A stretch of 64,000 nt of DNA from Salipiger pentaromativorans. GTDB taxonomy: Bacteria > Pseudomonadota > Alphaproteobacteria > Rhodobacterales > Rhodobacteraceae. The stretch is taken from assembly GCF_024721115.1 (NCBI RefSeq), contig NZ_JAMDHK010000010.1:1-64000 (forward strand), given 5' to 3'. Positions 52,120 to 60,891 of the stretch are shown piece after piece; position 1 is the first letter of the stretch, and each line of letters starts with the position of its first letter. The position numbers were made by a program, and so were the translations under genes. Under the pieces are notes generated by a model. The model was not told where the DNA came from, searched no databases, and saw only the letters and a list, made by a program, of their open reading frames with translations.

Positions 52120-53211
52120 TCACGACAGGGCCGCCGCGAAATCCTCGTAGGTAAAGCCGCGCACCAGACGTTCGGTGCCGTCCAGCTCGCGAATGGCGAT
52201 GGCAGGCATCTGCACGCCGTTGAACCAGTTCTTCTTCACCATGGTGTAGCCTGCGGCGTCCTGAATGGACAGCCGGTCACCGGGTCTCAGATCCTGCGGA
52301 AAGCGAAACTCGCCAAAAATATCCCCCGCCAGGCAGGACTTGCCGCAGACCATCCACTCCCGGTCGCCGCTCTCGGCCATCTTCGCGCTTTCGCGGTAGA
52401 TCAGCAGGTCGAGCATATGCGCCTCGATCGAGCTGTCCACGATGGCGAGATTTTTGCCGTTGAACAGCGTGTCGAGCACCGTGACCTCCAGCGTGGTGGA
52501 GTTGGTGATCGCCGCTTCTCCGGGCTCAAGGTAGACCTGCACGCCGTTCTCGCCGGCAAAGCGTTTCAGCCGCTCGGCGAGCCTGTCCAGCGGATAGCCT
52601 TCGCCGGTGAAATGGATGCCGCCGCCGAGGGAAATCCAGCTCATCCGCCGGATGAGCGGACCGAAGCGCGCCTCGATCTGGCCCAGCATCTCGTCGAAGC
52701 GCTCGAAGCTCGCGTTCTCGCAATTGTTGTGGAACATGAAGCCGCTGATCAGCTCGGCCACCGGTTCGATATCCTCGGGCGCATGCTCGCCAAGCCGGGA
52801 AAACGGCCGCGCCGGATCGGCGAGATCGAAGCCCGAGGTCGAGACGCCGGGATTGACCCGCAGCCCGCGGGTATGACCGCGGCTGACCTCTTCGAGCCGC
52901 CCAAGCTGCTGCGCAGTGTTGAAGATCACCTTGTCCGAATTCGCCAGCACCTCGTCGATCTCGTGCGGGGCCCAGGCGACGGAATAGGCATGCGTCTCGC
53001 CCGGGAATTTTTCTCGCCCGAGCTTCACCTCGAAGAGCGAGGACGACGTGGTGCCGTCCATATAGTCCGACATCATGTCGAAGACCGACCAGGTGGCAAA
53101 GCATTTGAGCGCCAGCAGCGCCTTGGCGCCGGAGCGCTCGCGCAGCCAGGCGATCTTTTCCATGTTCGGGAGAAGACGGGATTTGTCGATGAGGTAATAG
53201 GGTGTCTGCAT
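52120..53211 (-). CDS. nspC: carboxynorspermidine/carboxyspermidine decarboxylase
   Basis: 363 residues from ATG 53211. Fold-type III alanine-racemase-like decarboxylase: MQTPYYLIDKSRLLPNMEKI and the PLP lysine K36 in GAKALLALKCFATW. Further hallmarks are LRVNPGVSTSGFDLADPARP, MFHNNCENASFERFDEMLGQ, WISLGGGIHFTGEGYPLDRL and YLEPGEAAITNSTTLEVTVL. It removes CO2 from carboxyspermidine or carboxynorspermidine. Precedes the dehydrogenase gene by 83 bp on the same strand. No ornithine decarboxylase gene is in the window to supply putrescine. Confidence 0.88.
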   Translation of the reverse strand: MQTPYYLIDKSRLLPNMEKIAWLRERSGAKALLALKCFATWSVFDMMSDYMDGTTSSSLFEVKLGREKFPGETHAYSVAWAPHEIDEVLANSDKVIFNTAQQLGRLEEVSRGHTRGLRVNPGVSTSGFDLADPARPFSRLGEHAPEDIEPVAELISGFMFHNNCENASFERFDEMLGQIEARFGPLIRRMSWISLGGGIHFTGEGYPLDRLAERLKRFAGENGVQVYLEPGEAAITNSTTLEVTVLDTLFNGKNLAIVDSSIEAHMLDLLIYRESAKMAESGDREWMVCGKSCLAGDIFGEFRFPQDLRPGDRLSIQDAAGYTMVKKNWFNGVQMPAIAIRELDGTERLVRGFTYEDFAAALS

Positions 53212-53669
53212 ACGCGTCGGGGCCTCTGTCGGGTCGGGACGGGACTGCACCGGTCCAGGAGATGCCGGGGCCGTCTATAGCGCATGACCCCGGGCTGCAA
53301 GCCGCACGCTGCCCGTTCCCCCCGCCCTGCCCCAGCGCGATGACCTTGCGGGGCTCTTTCGCTCCCTATCCCGCCCAGACGTCCCACCCTTGTCGCTGGA
53401 CGCAATGTCCAACAATTTCCCGAACGGCCATGAAAGAATGTGCTCGGCACATTCCAAAGGAAATGCCCCAGATCTTATGGAGACCTGCCTGGTTCGGGTT
53501 CTGACCCCGGGTCTCGAAATCAACGGGCGACAGCAGGCCGATGCGGATGAACGCGTACCCGGACCTTTTCTTTTGAAAGAGGGTCTCACGCAGCGGCGGA
53601 CCTACGCAATGCCATCGGCGAGCGATGCCGGAACCGGGCAATATGGGCCTCAAACCTGCCGAACTCTCC
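53212..53669. other. intergenic stretch without a recognisable gene
   Basis: Lies between the decarboxylase start and the end of the large Mo-hydroxylase gene, both on the minus strand. It must contain the promoter of the polyamine genes and the 3' end of the 58653-53670 operon. Open frames here show no recognisable domain. Confidence 0.45.
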
Positions 53670-56003
53670 CTATCCCCGCGCTGCGCGGATCGCCTCCCAC
53701 ACCCGGCCCGGCGTTGCGGGCATATCGATGTGGTCGATCCCGAGCGGCGCCAGCGCATCGGCAATCGCGTTCATCGCCGCAGGCAAGGAGCCGACCGTCC
53801 CGGATTCTCCCACCCCCTTGACCCCCGCCGGGTTCGTGGCGGTCGGCACCGGGTGGCTCAGCACCTGCGGCGAGCAGCTGTCCGTCATGCGCGGCATGGC
53901 GTAGTCCATGAACGAGCCGGTCAGGTTCTGGCCGTCCTCGCTGAACACAAGGTTCTCCATCAGCGCCTGGCCCAGCCCCTGAAGCACCCCGCCCTGGATC
54001 TGCCCCTTGACCAGCATCGGGTTCAGCTCGAACCCGACATCGTCGCAGACCGTATGCGCGACGATCTCGACGGTGCCGAAGGCCGGGTCGATCTCGACCT
54101 CGCAGACATGGCAGCCGTTCGGGAAATTCGGCGCGTCGATCCGGGCCGAACCGTCCGCCCCGAGACCGGGAGCCAGATCTTCGGGCAGGGCCTCGGGCTG
54201 GAACGCCGCCTTGGCGACCTCGGTGAAGGCGATGCTCCGCCCGGTCGCGCCGACGCGATAAACCCCCTCGTCAAAGACCAGCTCCGCCGCCCCGGCCTGT
54301 AACAGATGCGCGGCGATGCGCCGTCCCTGCTCGACGCATTGCCCGATGCTCTCGAGGATCGCCGCCGCGCCAAAGGCGGCGCTGCGCGACCCGCCGGTGC
54401 CGTTGCCCGCGGCCATGAGCCGGGTATCGGATTCGACCACCGTCACGCTCTCGGGGTCCAGACCCAGCCGATCGACGAGATACTGGGTATAGATCGTCTC
54501 GTGCCCCTGGCCGTGATTGGTGCTGCCGGCCAGAACCGTGACACCTCCGTCCGGGGCGAACTTCAGCCCCACATGCTCGATCCCCGGTCGCGTCGCGATC
54601 TCGATCCCCATCGCCACACCGATGCCGCGCAGCTTGCCGCGCGCCGCCGCATCCGCGCGCCGGGCGGGAAACCCGGCGTAATCCGAAGCGACCAGGGCCT
54701 TGTCCATGACCTTTTCGAACTCGCCGCAATCGTAAGTGAACTCCAGCGGCGTCTTGTAGGGGAAGGCATCCTCGGGGATCAGGTTTCGGCGCCGGACCTC
54801 GACCGGATCCATGCCCAGCTTCTTTGCCGCAAGGTCGATCATCCGTTCGATGGCATAGGTCGCCTCCGGCCGGCCCGAACCGCGATAGGGCGAGGTCGGG
54901 TTGGTGTTGGTCCAGACCCCCAGAACCTCCACGAACATATGCGGGATGGTGTAGGTCCCCGCATGCGAGCCGATATTGTTGGTCGCGGGGGCTGCACCGT
55001 TGGTCGACATATAGGCGCCGATATTGTTGGTGTTGCGCGTGCGGAAGGCCAGCAGCTTGCCCGCGTCGTCAAACGCCAGCTCGGCATCGGCCACCATGTC
55101 GCGGGCGTGGTCGTCGGCGGTCAGCATCTCGCTGCGGGTCGCGGTCCACTTGACCGGACGGCCCACCCGTTTCGACGCCCAGGCCACCAGCGCCACCTCG
55201 GGCGGGATCGAGCCCTTGAGCCCGAAGGACCCGCCGATGTCGCCCGGCACCACATCGACCTTGTCGCGCGGAATGCGAAAGACATGGTCGGCCAGCGCGT
55301 TGCGGCATTCGAAGGGCCGGTGCACCCCGGCATAGACGGTAAGGTGATCGCGCCCGGCATCGTAATCGCCGGTAAAGGCGCGCGGCTCCATCGGATTGGC
55401 ATGCACCCGGTTCACCACCAGCCGCTGCCGCAGCACATGCGGCGCGGTCTCGAAGGCGCGGTCGGTCGCCTCCCGGTCGCCCTCGCCATGCAGAAAAATC
55501 GCGTTTCCGGGGCAGTCGTCCCAGACGCGCGGCGCGCCCTCGGCGATGGCGGCCAGCACATCGGCCACGGCGGGCAGCGCATCGTAATCGACCAGCACCG
55601 CCTCGGCGGCATCCACCGCCCGCGCCGGGCTGTCGGCGACGACAACCGCAATCGGCTCGCCGATATAGCGGACGCGCTCCATGGCCAGCGGGATACGCGG
55701 CGGGTTGGTGAAGACCACGCCGCCGGGGCTTTGCAGCGGTTCCGACAGAAGATGGCCCTTGAAGACCATCCCGCCCAGCCCGTCGGCAGCCCAGTCCTGT
55801 CCCGTCAGCACCGCCAGCACGCCCGGCATCTCCAGCGCCGCGCCGGTCTCGACCTCCGCGATCCGGGCGTGGGCGTGATCCGCGCGCACGATGGCGGCAT
55901 AGCTCTGGCCCGGCAGGCGCACGTCGTCGGAATACCGGCCCCCGCCGGTCAGAAGGCGGTGGTCTTCGCTGCGGGCGACCGCTTGTCCCGGACTGAATTT
56001 CAT
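53670..56003 (-). CDS. molybdenum hydroxylase large subunit (xanthine dehydrogenase/CoxL family), orphan
   Basis: 777 residues from ATG 56003. Aldehyde-oxidase/xanthine-dehydrogenase large-subunit layout: GRYSDDVRLPGQSYAAIVRA, VRYIGEPIAVVVADSPARAV, GDIGGSFGLKGSIPPEVALV. The Mo-cofactor segments are PYRGSGRPEATYAIERMIDL, GSTNHGQGHETIYTQYLVDR and the catalytic GVKGVGESGT glutamate. The loop PYRGSGR is closer to the form-II (AYRGAGR) type than to the CO-oxidising AYRCSFR type, so carbon monoxide is unlikely. The FAD-binding and 2Fe-2S subunits that normally accompany it are absent. Instead it sits with a GMC oxidase and a cyclase; electrons may reach a distant partner. Confidence 0.85.
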   Translation of the reverse strand: MKFSPGQAVARSEDHRLLTGGGRYSDDVRLPGQSYAAIVRADHAHARIAEVETGAALEMPGVLAVLTGQDWAADGLGGMVFKGHLLSEPLQSPGGVVFTNPPRIPLAMERVRYIGEPIAVVVADSPARAVDAAEAVLVDYDALPAVADVLAAIAEGAPRVWDDCPGNAIFLHGEGDREATDRAFETAPHVLRQRLVVNRVHANPMEPRAFTGDYDAGRDHLTVYAGVHRPFECRNALADHVFRIPRDKVDVVPGDIGGSFGLKGSIPPEVALVAWASKRVGRPVKWTATRSEMLTADDHARDMVADAELAFDDAGKLLAFRTRNTNNIGAYMSTNGAAPATNNIGSHAGTYTIPHMFVEVLGVWTNTNPTSPYRGSGRPEATYAIERMIDLAAKKLGMDPVEVRRRNLIPEDAFPYKTPLEFTYDCGEFEKVMDKALVASDYAGFPARRADAAARGKLRGIGVAMGIEIATRPGIEHVGLKFAPDGGVTVLAGSTNHGQGHETIYTQYLVDRLGLDPESVTVVESDTRLMAAGNGTGGSRSAAFGAAAILESIGQCVEQGRRIAAHLLQAGAAELVFDEGVYRVGATGRSIAFTEVAKAAFQPEALPEDLAPGLGADGSARIDAPNFPNGCHVCEVEIDPAFGTVEIVAHTVCDDVGFELNPMLVKGQIQGGVLQGLGQALMENLVFSEDGQNLTGSFMDYAMPRMTDSCSPQVLSHPVPTATNPAGVKGVGESGTVGSLPAAMNAIADALAPLGIDHIDMPATPGRVWEAIRAARG

Positions 56004-56037
56004 CTCGTTTCCCTGCCTTGTTCCCGCGTTCCGCGGA

Positions 56038-57678
56038 TCATGCGCGATCCCGCTCCGCATCGGCCAGAATCATCGCGGCGGCCTTTTCCCCGATCATCAT
56101 CGTCGGGATGCTGGTGTTGCCGGACACGATCACCGGCATCACCGAGGCATCGGCCACCCGAAGCCCCGCGATCCCCTTGACCCGCAGCTCCGCATCCACA
56201 ACCGACAGGCTGTCCTGCCCCATCTTGCAGGTGCCCGCCGGATGATAGCTGGTGGTGCCGGTGTTGCGGATGAAGGCGACGATGTCCTCATCGCTTTGCG
56301 TCGCGGGCCCCGGCGCCATCTCCTGCTCGATCAGCGGCGCCAGCGGTGCCGCCCCGGCGATGCGCCGCGCGAGCCGGATGCCCTCGACCGCCACACGCAC
56401 GTCGTTCTCGGTTTCCAGAAACCTGTAGTCGATGGCCGGCGGGACAGAAGGATCGGCGGATTTGATATGGATGCTGCCCGCGCTTTCGGGCCGCTGGATC
56501 TGCGGGGTGACGAAAAACGCCTCGACCCGCGACATCCGCCGCTTGCCGCCCACGCCGTTCTTGCCGCCGATGACATCGACGAGGAACGGATTGACGACCA
56601 TCTGGATGTCGCCCTCCTCCACGCCCTCATGCGAGCGCGCGCAAACCCGGATACCGCCGATCCCCTGGCCGATAAAGCCGCCGCCATAGGTCACATAGCG
56701 CAGGATCTCGCGCAGGAAGCGCCAGCCGTGGCCGCGATTGGCAAAGGAGATACCGCTCTGGTTCAGCCGCCATTTCATCTGCGGCCCGTAATGCTCGCGC
56801 AGGTTCTCGCCGACACCGGGCAGCGCCTGTACCGTCGCGATGCCGTGGCGCAGCAGGACCTCGGGATTTCCGATCCCCGACAGCTCCAGAAGTTTGGGGC
56901 TGTTGATGGTCCCGGCGCAGACGATCACCTCGCGGTTGGCGCGGATCTCTTCCACCCGGCCCTTGCGGCGCAGGCGCAGCCCGGTGCAGCGCCGCCCGTC
57001 GAAGGTCAGGGACAGCGCCTCGGCCCCGCCCCAGATGGTCAGGTTGGGCCGCTTGCGCGCGGGCGCCAGATACTGGGTCGCGGTGCTGTTGCGGCGGCCC
57101 TTTCTGACCGAGATCTGGGTCATCGCCACGCCTTCCTGCGTGTCGCCCAGATAATCGTCGTTATAGGGCAGCCCTGCGGCCTTGGCCGAGTCGATGAACA
57201 GATCGAAGAAGGGCGTGATCTTGTCGTATCGGGTGACGGTGATCGGGCCGTCCCGGCCGCGATCCTTGTCCGCGCCGATCCGGGTGTTCTCGACCTTCTT
57301 GAAATAGGGCAGCAGCTCGTCAAAGCTCCAGCCGGTGCAGCCCATCTGCGCCCAGTTGTCGTAGTCGCGCTTCTGGCCCCGGTTGACCAGGGTGCCGTTC
57401 ATCGCGCTCGACCCGCCGAGGATCTTGCCATGGGCGACATGGATCGGCCGGTTGCCATGGCTCGGGTTCGGCTCGGAGAAATCGTTCCAGTTCACCTTGG
57501 GGTTCTGGATCATGAAGGCGCTGCCGATGGGCGAACGGCTCCAGATATAGCGTTCTGTTTCGGTGCCCGCCTCGAGGCAAAGCACCGAATGCTTGCCGCT
57601 CTCGCTCAGCCGGGCAGCGATGACGCCGCCCGCCGAGCCGGAGCCGACGACGATATAATCAAAGGACGGTGCGGGCAC
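56038..57678 (-). CDS. GMC-family FAD oxidoreductase (choline/alcohol dehydrogenase-like)
   Basis: 546 residues, standard GMC length. GSGSAG FAD loop (12-17), GKILGGSSAMNGTLVNRGQK, VIVCAGTINSPKLLELSGIG (GMC signature 2), and the catalytic pair H479 (TSYHPAGTCKMG) and N521 (SGNTSIPTMM). It oxidises alcohols to aldehydes. The neighbouring Mo hydroxylase could take the aldehyde to the acid; such alcohol-aldehyde-acid order is attractive but inferred. Resembles choline dehydrogenase, but the family covers many alcohols. Confidence 0.87.
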   Translation of the reverse strand: MPAPSFDYIVVGSGSAGGVIAARLSESGKHSVLCLEAGTETERYIWSRSPIGSAFMIQNPKVNWNDFSEPNPSHGNRPIHVAHGKILGGSSAMNGTLVNRGQKRDYDNWAQMGCTGWSFDELLPYFKKVENTRIGADKDRGRDGPITVTRYDKITPFFDLFIDSAKAAGLPYNDDYLGDTQEGVAMTQISVRKGRRNSTATQYLAPARKRPNLTIWGGAEALSLTFDGRRCTGLRLRRKGRVEEIRANREVIVCAGTINSPKLLELSGIGNPEVLLRHGIATVQALPGVGENLREHYGPQMKWRLNQSGISFANRGHGWRFLREILRYVTYGGGFIGQGIGGIRVCARSHEGVEEGDIQMVVNPFLVDVIGGKNGVGGKRRMSRVEAFFVTPQIQRPESAGSIHIKSADPSVPPAIDYRFLETENDVRVAVEGIRLARRIAGAAPLAPLIEQEMAPGPATQSDEDIVAFIRNTGTTSYHPAGTCKMGQDSLSVVDAELRVKGIAGLRVADASVMPVIVSGNTSIPTMMIGEKAAAMILADAERDRA

Positions 57679-57702
57679 GCGCAGTCTCCGGTCTGGTTGC
57701 GG

Positions 57703-58653
57703 TCACTTGATGGCCTGCGGGTTGATCGGCGACCCGCTGCCGCCGGGCAGGTTCAGCGGCGGCGCACAGAAGAAGAATTCGTAGACGCCGTCCTCGGCGC
57801 AATCGGCGGCCAGCTCGCGCAGATAGAACATCTCGCCCATGGTCAGCCCCATGGCGGGGATCACCACGCCGTGCCAGGGATAGGAGAACCCCTCGCCCTC
57901 GGCGGGGCGCGCCTCGACCGCGTAATTGTCGGCGGCGACCGCCGCCACGTCCTTTTCCTTCAGCCAGTAGCAGCTTTCGAAATCGAGCCCCGGCGCCATG
58001 CCGGTGGTGTGCCCGGCCCAGTCGCCGCGCGCCCAGAACCGTTCCTGATAGCCGGTGCGCACGATCACGAAATCGCCCTTCTCGATGGTGACGTTCTGCG
58101 CGGCGGCGCAGGCGTCGAGCTCGGCGTTCGAGATCGCGTATTCGTCTTCGAGCGAGTCCACGCCCTTGAACCGCGCCACATCCAGCAGCACGCCGCGCCC
58201 GACCATCTTGTTGGCCATGTTCTCGATGCCGTTGACGCCAAAGCCCTTGGATCCGTATTTCCGGGCGTCGTGCCCGTTGTACATCCGCCCGTCATTGAAG
58301 ACATGGGCCAGCGCGTCCCAATGGGTCGAGCCGTGGGTCGGCATGTTGATCGCGTCGTCGGCATATTGCAGCCGCCCCTCGAACATGCCCGTCGCCACAT
58401 CGGCGCCGTCCTGCATGAAGGTGTGAATGGGGTTCCAGCGCTTGTGCGGCAGCGATTGCAGCGGCTGGTCGAGCGGCACGCCCAGGCCGAAGACCTTGCC
58501 CTTGCGGATCAGTCTGGCCGCATTGATGATCTGCTCGGCGCCGACATTGTTCAGCGTGCCGAGCTCGTCGTCTTGGCCCCACCGGCCCCAGTTCGACAGG
58601 GCCTGAAAGGTCTCCTCGATGCTTTGCTTGGTCAGTTTCTCGGACACGGACAT
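57703..58653 (-). CDS. cyclase-family (kynurenine-formamidase-like) metal hydrolase
   Basis: 316 residues from ATG 58653. Metal-binding core INMPTHGSTHWDALAHVFND (HxGTHxDxxxH pattern of the cyclase family) and KGDFVIVRTGYQERFWARGD. Family members hydrolyse cyclic amides, formamides or lactones and include isatin hydrolase. AGGGAGG abuts the ATG with almost no spacing, and the GTG at 58647 would have ideal 6-nt spacing, so translation may start there. Heads the operon cyclase, GMC oxidase, Mo hydroxylase, suggesting stepwise breakdown of a heterocycle or lactone. Confidence 0.8.
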   Translation of the reverse strand: MSVSEKLTKQSIEETFQALSNWGRWGQDDELGTLNNVGAEQIINAARLIRKGKVFGLGVPLDQPLQSLPHKRWNPIHTFMQDGADVATGMFEGRLQYADDAINMPTHGSTHWDALAHVFNDGRMYNGHDARKYGSKGFGVNGIENMANKMVGRGVLLDVARFKGVDSLEDEYAISNAELDACAAAQNVTIEKGDFVIVRTGYQERFWARGDWAGHTTGMAPGLDFESCYWLKEKDVAAVAADNYAVEARPAEGEGFSYPWHGVVIPAMGLTMGEMFYLRELAADCAEDGVYEFFFCAPPLNLPGGSGSPINPQAIK

Positions 58654-58734
58654 CCTCCCTATGCTTGCCGGTCGCATCGGCCGCCTTCGGGGCCGGCGTT
58701 GGGCAAACCTTATCGCGGCGGCGGCGCGCGATCT

Positions 58735-58752
58735 GTCATAACCGGGTATGAC
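58735..58752. promoter_or_regulatory. 18-bp inverted repeat, LuxR-type operator candidate
   Basis: GTCATA-ACCGGG-TATGAC, a perfect 6-bp arm dyad in the 247-bp gap between the divergent cyclase and LuxR genes. The length and symmetry fit LuxR-type boxes. The binder is inferred to be the adjacent LuxR-family product. Confidence 0.5.
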
Positions 58753-58900
58753 CCTTCGCCCTGCCCGCGCGCCCGCTGGCAGGATTTGTCATGAGTTTTG
58801 GCGATTTCAGACATGCGGGCGCGGCGCCGGCATCTCACCCTGTCGCGACCCGATCGGACCAGCCGACAAGGGCGGGCCGCGCGGGAGGGAGGAAAATACC

Positions 58901-59686
58901 ATGATCTTTACGCGCATAGACCCCTGGCACCCCGAAGCCACCAAGATTATCGACAGGCTGGGCGGCATCGTCGAGGCGGCGGGCTCCGACCTCTTCGCCG
59001 CGGCCCTCGCCGGACTGCTGCTCGACGCCATCGGCGCCGCCGGGTTCGCCATTCTCCGGCGTGAGGGGCGCGCAAATGCACTGCCCCACGTTACACTGCT
59101 GGAGAGCCGCGCCCCGCTGCCGCCTAGCTGGGCAGAGGCCTACGCCAAGGCGCTCTTCGGCGACCCCGCCGCCGCGCCGCAGCCGGGCGCGGACGGCCCC
59201 GGCATCCACCGCATCGCCGCCTCCGGGATCCGCGCCCCGATGCTGCGCAGCCTCTGCTTTACCGGACCCGGCTTCGCCGAGGCGCTGACGCTGGCGCAGG
59301 GCAGCGGCACCGACCTGATTGCGCTCAGCATTTTGGCAGATCGTGCCACGGGCGGGTTCAGCGCCTTCCAGCACGACGAACTCAACCAGTTGGGCAAGCT
59401 GCTGCTGCCGATCCTGCGGCTGCATGTCCGGCTGGCCGCACAGGCGGTGCCGCAGCGGCGCGTGTCGGCAGGCGAGATGGAAGAGCGCGTCGCCGCCACC
59501 TTCCCGGAACTGACCCGGCGCGAAGTGGCCGTCTGCGCGCGCTCGGTGCTGGGGGTGACCGCCGAGGGCATCGCGCTGGATCTGGGCATCAAGCAGACCA
59601 GCGTGCGGACATACCGGCTTCGGGCCTATACGCGGCTCAACATCAACTCGATCAACCAGCTCTCGACGATGCTCATCCAGTCCTAG
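58901..59686 (+). CDS. LuxR-family transcriptional regulator
   Basis: 261 residues from ATG 58901 (GGAGGGAGGAAAA upstream). The C-terminal HTH is clear: FPELTRREVAVCARSVLGVT, GIALDLGIKQTSVRTYRLRA, ending in INSINQLSTMLIQS. The N-terminal 180 residues hold no receiver or obvious autoinducer-domain motif (FAAALAGLLLDAIGAAGFAI, GTDLIALSILADRATGG); a GAF-like sensor is possible. Divergent from the cyclase/GMC/Mo-hydroxylase operon, its likely target. Convergent with the AraC gene, separated by 30 bp. Confidence 0.82.
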   Translation: MIFTRIDPWHPEATKIIDRLGGIVEAAGSDLFAAALAGLLLDAIGAAGFAILRREGRANALPHVTLLESRAPLPPSWAEAYAKALFGDPAAAPQPGADGPGIHRIAASGIRAPMLRSLCFTGPGFAEALTLAQGSGTDLIALSILADRATGGFSAFQHDELNQLGKLLLPILRLHVRLAAQAVPQRRVSAGEMEERVAATFPELTRREVAVCARSVLGVTAEGIALDLGIKQTSVRTYRLRAYTRLNINSINQLSTMLIQS

Positions 59687-59716
59687 CTGTTCGCCTGAAC
59701 GCCGCCGTGCCGGGTG

Positions 59717-60664
59717 TCAGCCCCGGCGCAGCACGCTGTTCGGCGGCACGCCGAACTTGCGCGAGAACGCGCGGCTGAACGTCGAACTGTCGTTGAAGCC
59801 GAAGCTGAATGCCGCCTCGGTGACATTCCGCACCCGGCGCTGCGCCAACACGTCATAGGCCAGCTCCAGCCGCCGGTCCAACACCCAGCGCATGGGCGTC
59901 GTGCCCTTTTCCGCAAACAGCCGGTTCAGCGTCCGCGCCGAGACACCCGCGGCGCGGGCAAGGCTTTCGAGGCTCAGCTCGCCGTTGTCGATATTGCGCT
60001 GCAAGAGATCCTCGAGCTTGTCCAGCAGCCATCGGTTCCGCGTGCTCCTGTCGTTGTCGGGCTGCGAGACGATGGTGGACATCACATCCAGCGTCGCGCC
60101 GACCAGCCGGTGCGCGTCGGTCGTGCTTTTGGTGATCGCGTTGACGCAGAGCTCGCGCACCATGGTCAGCGCCAGCAGTCCGTTCGTCGTTTCGGGTTTG
60201 ATCACCGTCGCGTTCTGCATCAGCAGCGACGGGCAATGCCGCTGCACCAGATCGGGATCGACCCGCAGCGACACCGCACCGTAGCGGTGGGGAAACTCGA
60301 TCTCGAAGGGCGAGCCATGGCGGTAGACCAGCGCCTCGCCGTGCCGGGCCTGAAGGAAATTGCCGTTCTGCACCATCTGCAGATCGCCCCGCAGGCTGAC
60401 CAGCACCACGAGACTGTCGAAACCGTCGCGCTGAATGGTCTGGCGGTCGCGGACGAAATGCCCCGCCGAAGACCGCACCTTGAGCATCCGGGCGCCGCCA
60501 TGCGAGGCAAAGCTCATCTCGCCCATGAACTTGTTGTCCGGGCGCGGCGTATAGCGCGTGTGGCAGAAGACTTCGCAAATGGCGTTGTGCCAGGACTCGA
60601 CATCATGCTTGCGCACGTGATGCACGACACTGGGCTGCGATCCGTCTGTCTCCTGCTGACCCAT
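59717..60664 (-). CDS. AraC-family regulator
   Basis: 315 residues. The N-terminal cupin-like AraC_binding_2 domain is visible (MSFASHGGARMLKVRSSAGH, LVVLVSLRGDLQMVQNGNFL, PFEIEFPHRYGAVSLRVDPD). The C-terminal AraC HTH pair follows (NGELSLESLARAAGVSARTL, NRLFAEKGTTPMRWVLDRRL, VTEAAFSFGFNDSSTFSRAF, then SRKFGVPPNSVLRRG). Downstream of, and co-oriented with, the TRAP importer genes at 60892-63861 but 227 bp away. It could regulate that importer or the neighbouring oxidase operon. Confidence 0.88.
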   Translation of the reverse strand: MGQQETDGSQPSVVHHVRKHDVESWHNAICEVFCHTRYTPRPDNKFMGEMSFASHGGARMLKVRSSAGHFVRDRQTIQRDGFDSLVVLVSLRGDLQMVQNGNFLQARHGEALVYRHGSPFEIEFPHRYGAVSLRVDPDLVQRHCPSLLMQNATVIKPETTNGLLALTMVRELCVNAITKSTTDAHRLVGATLDVMSTIVSQPDNDRSTRNRWLLDKLEDLLQRNIDNGELSLESLARAAGVSARTLNRLFAEKGTTPMRWVLDRRLELAYDVLAQRRVRNVTEAAFSFGFNDSSTFSRAFSRKFGVPPNSVLRRG

Positions 60665-60891
60665 CTTCCGATCTCTTCTCCCCCCGGAGAGACTGTCCCC
60701 GCTGGCGGCAGCCTGTCAATGGCCACGCCTTGCCCCCTCGACCGGGCAACCGCTCCGGCCCAGACGCTGCAATTTGCGTGCCATTGCGGCAGGGGTCAGG
60801 GGAGAACAGCCGGGCCAAGGGTCGGGGCCGGGCCGGTCATGGGCGCGCGGGAAATCTCTCCCCCGCGCGCCGGGAGGATGGAATCAGGCGC

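Noticed and set aside
53670-56003. Carbon monoxide dehydrogenase (CoxL) identity
   Set aside because: The active-site loop reads PYRGSGR, not the Cys-containing AYRCSFR of CO-oxidising enzymes, and CoxM/CoxS are missing.
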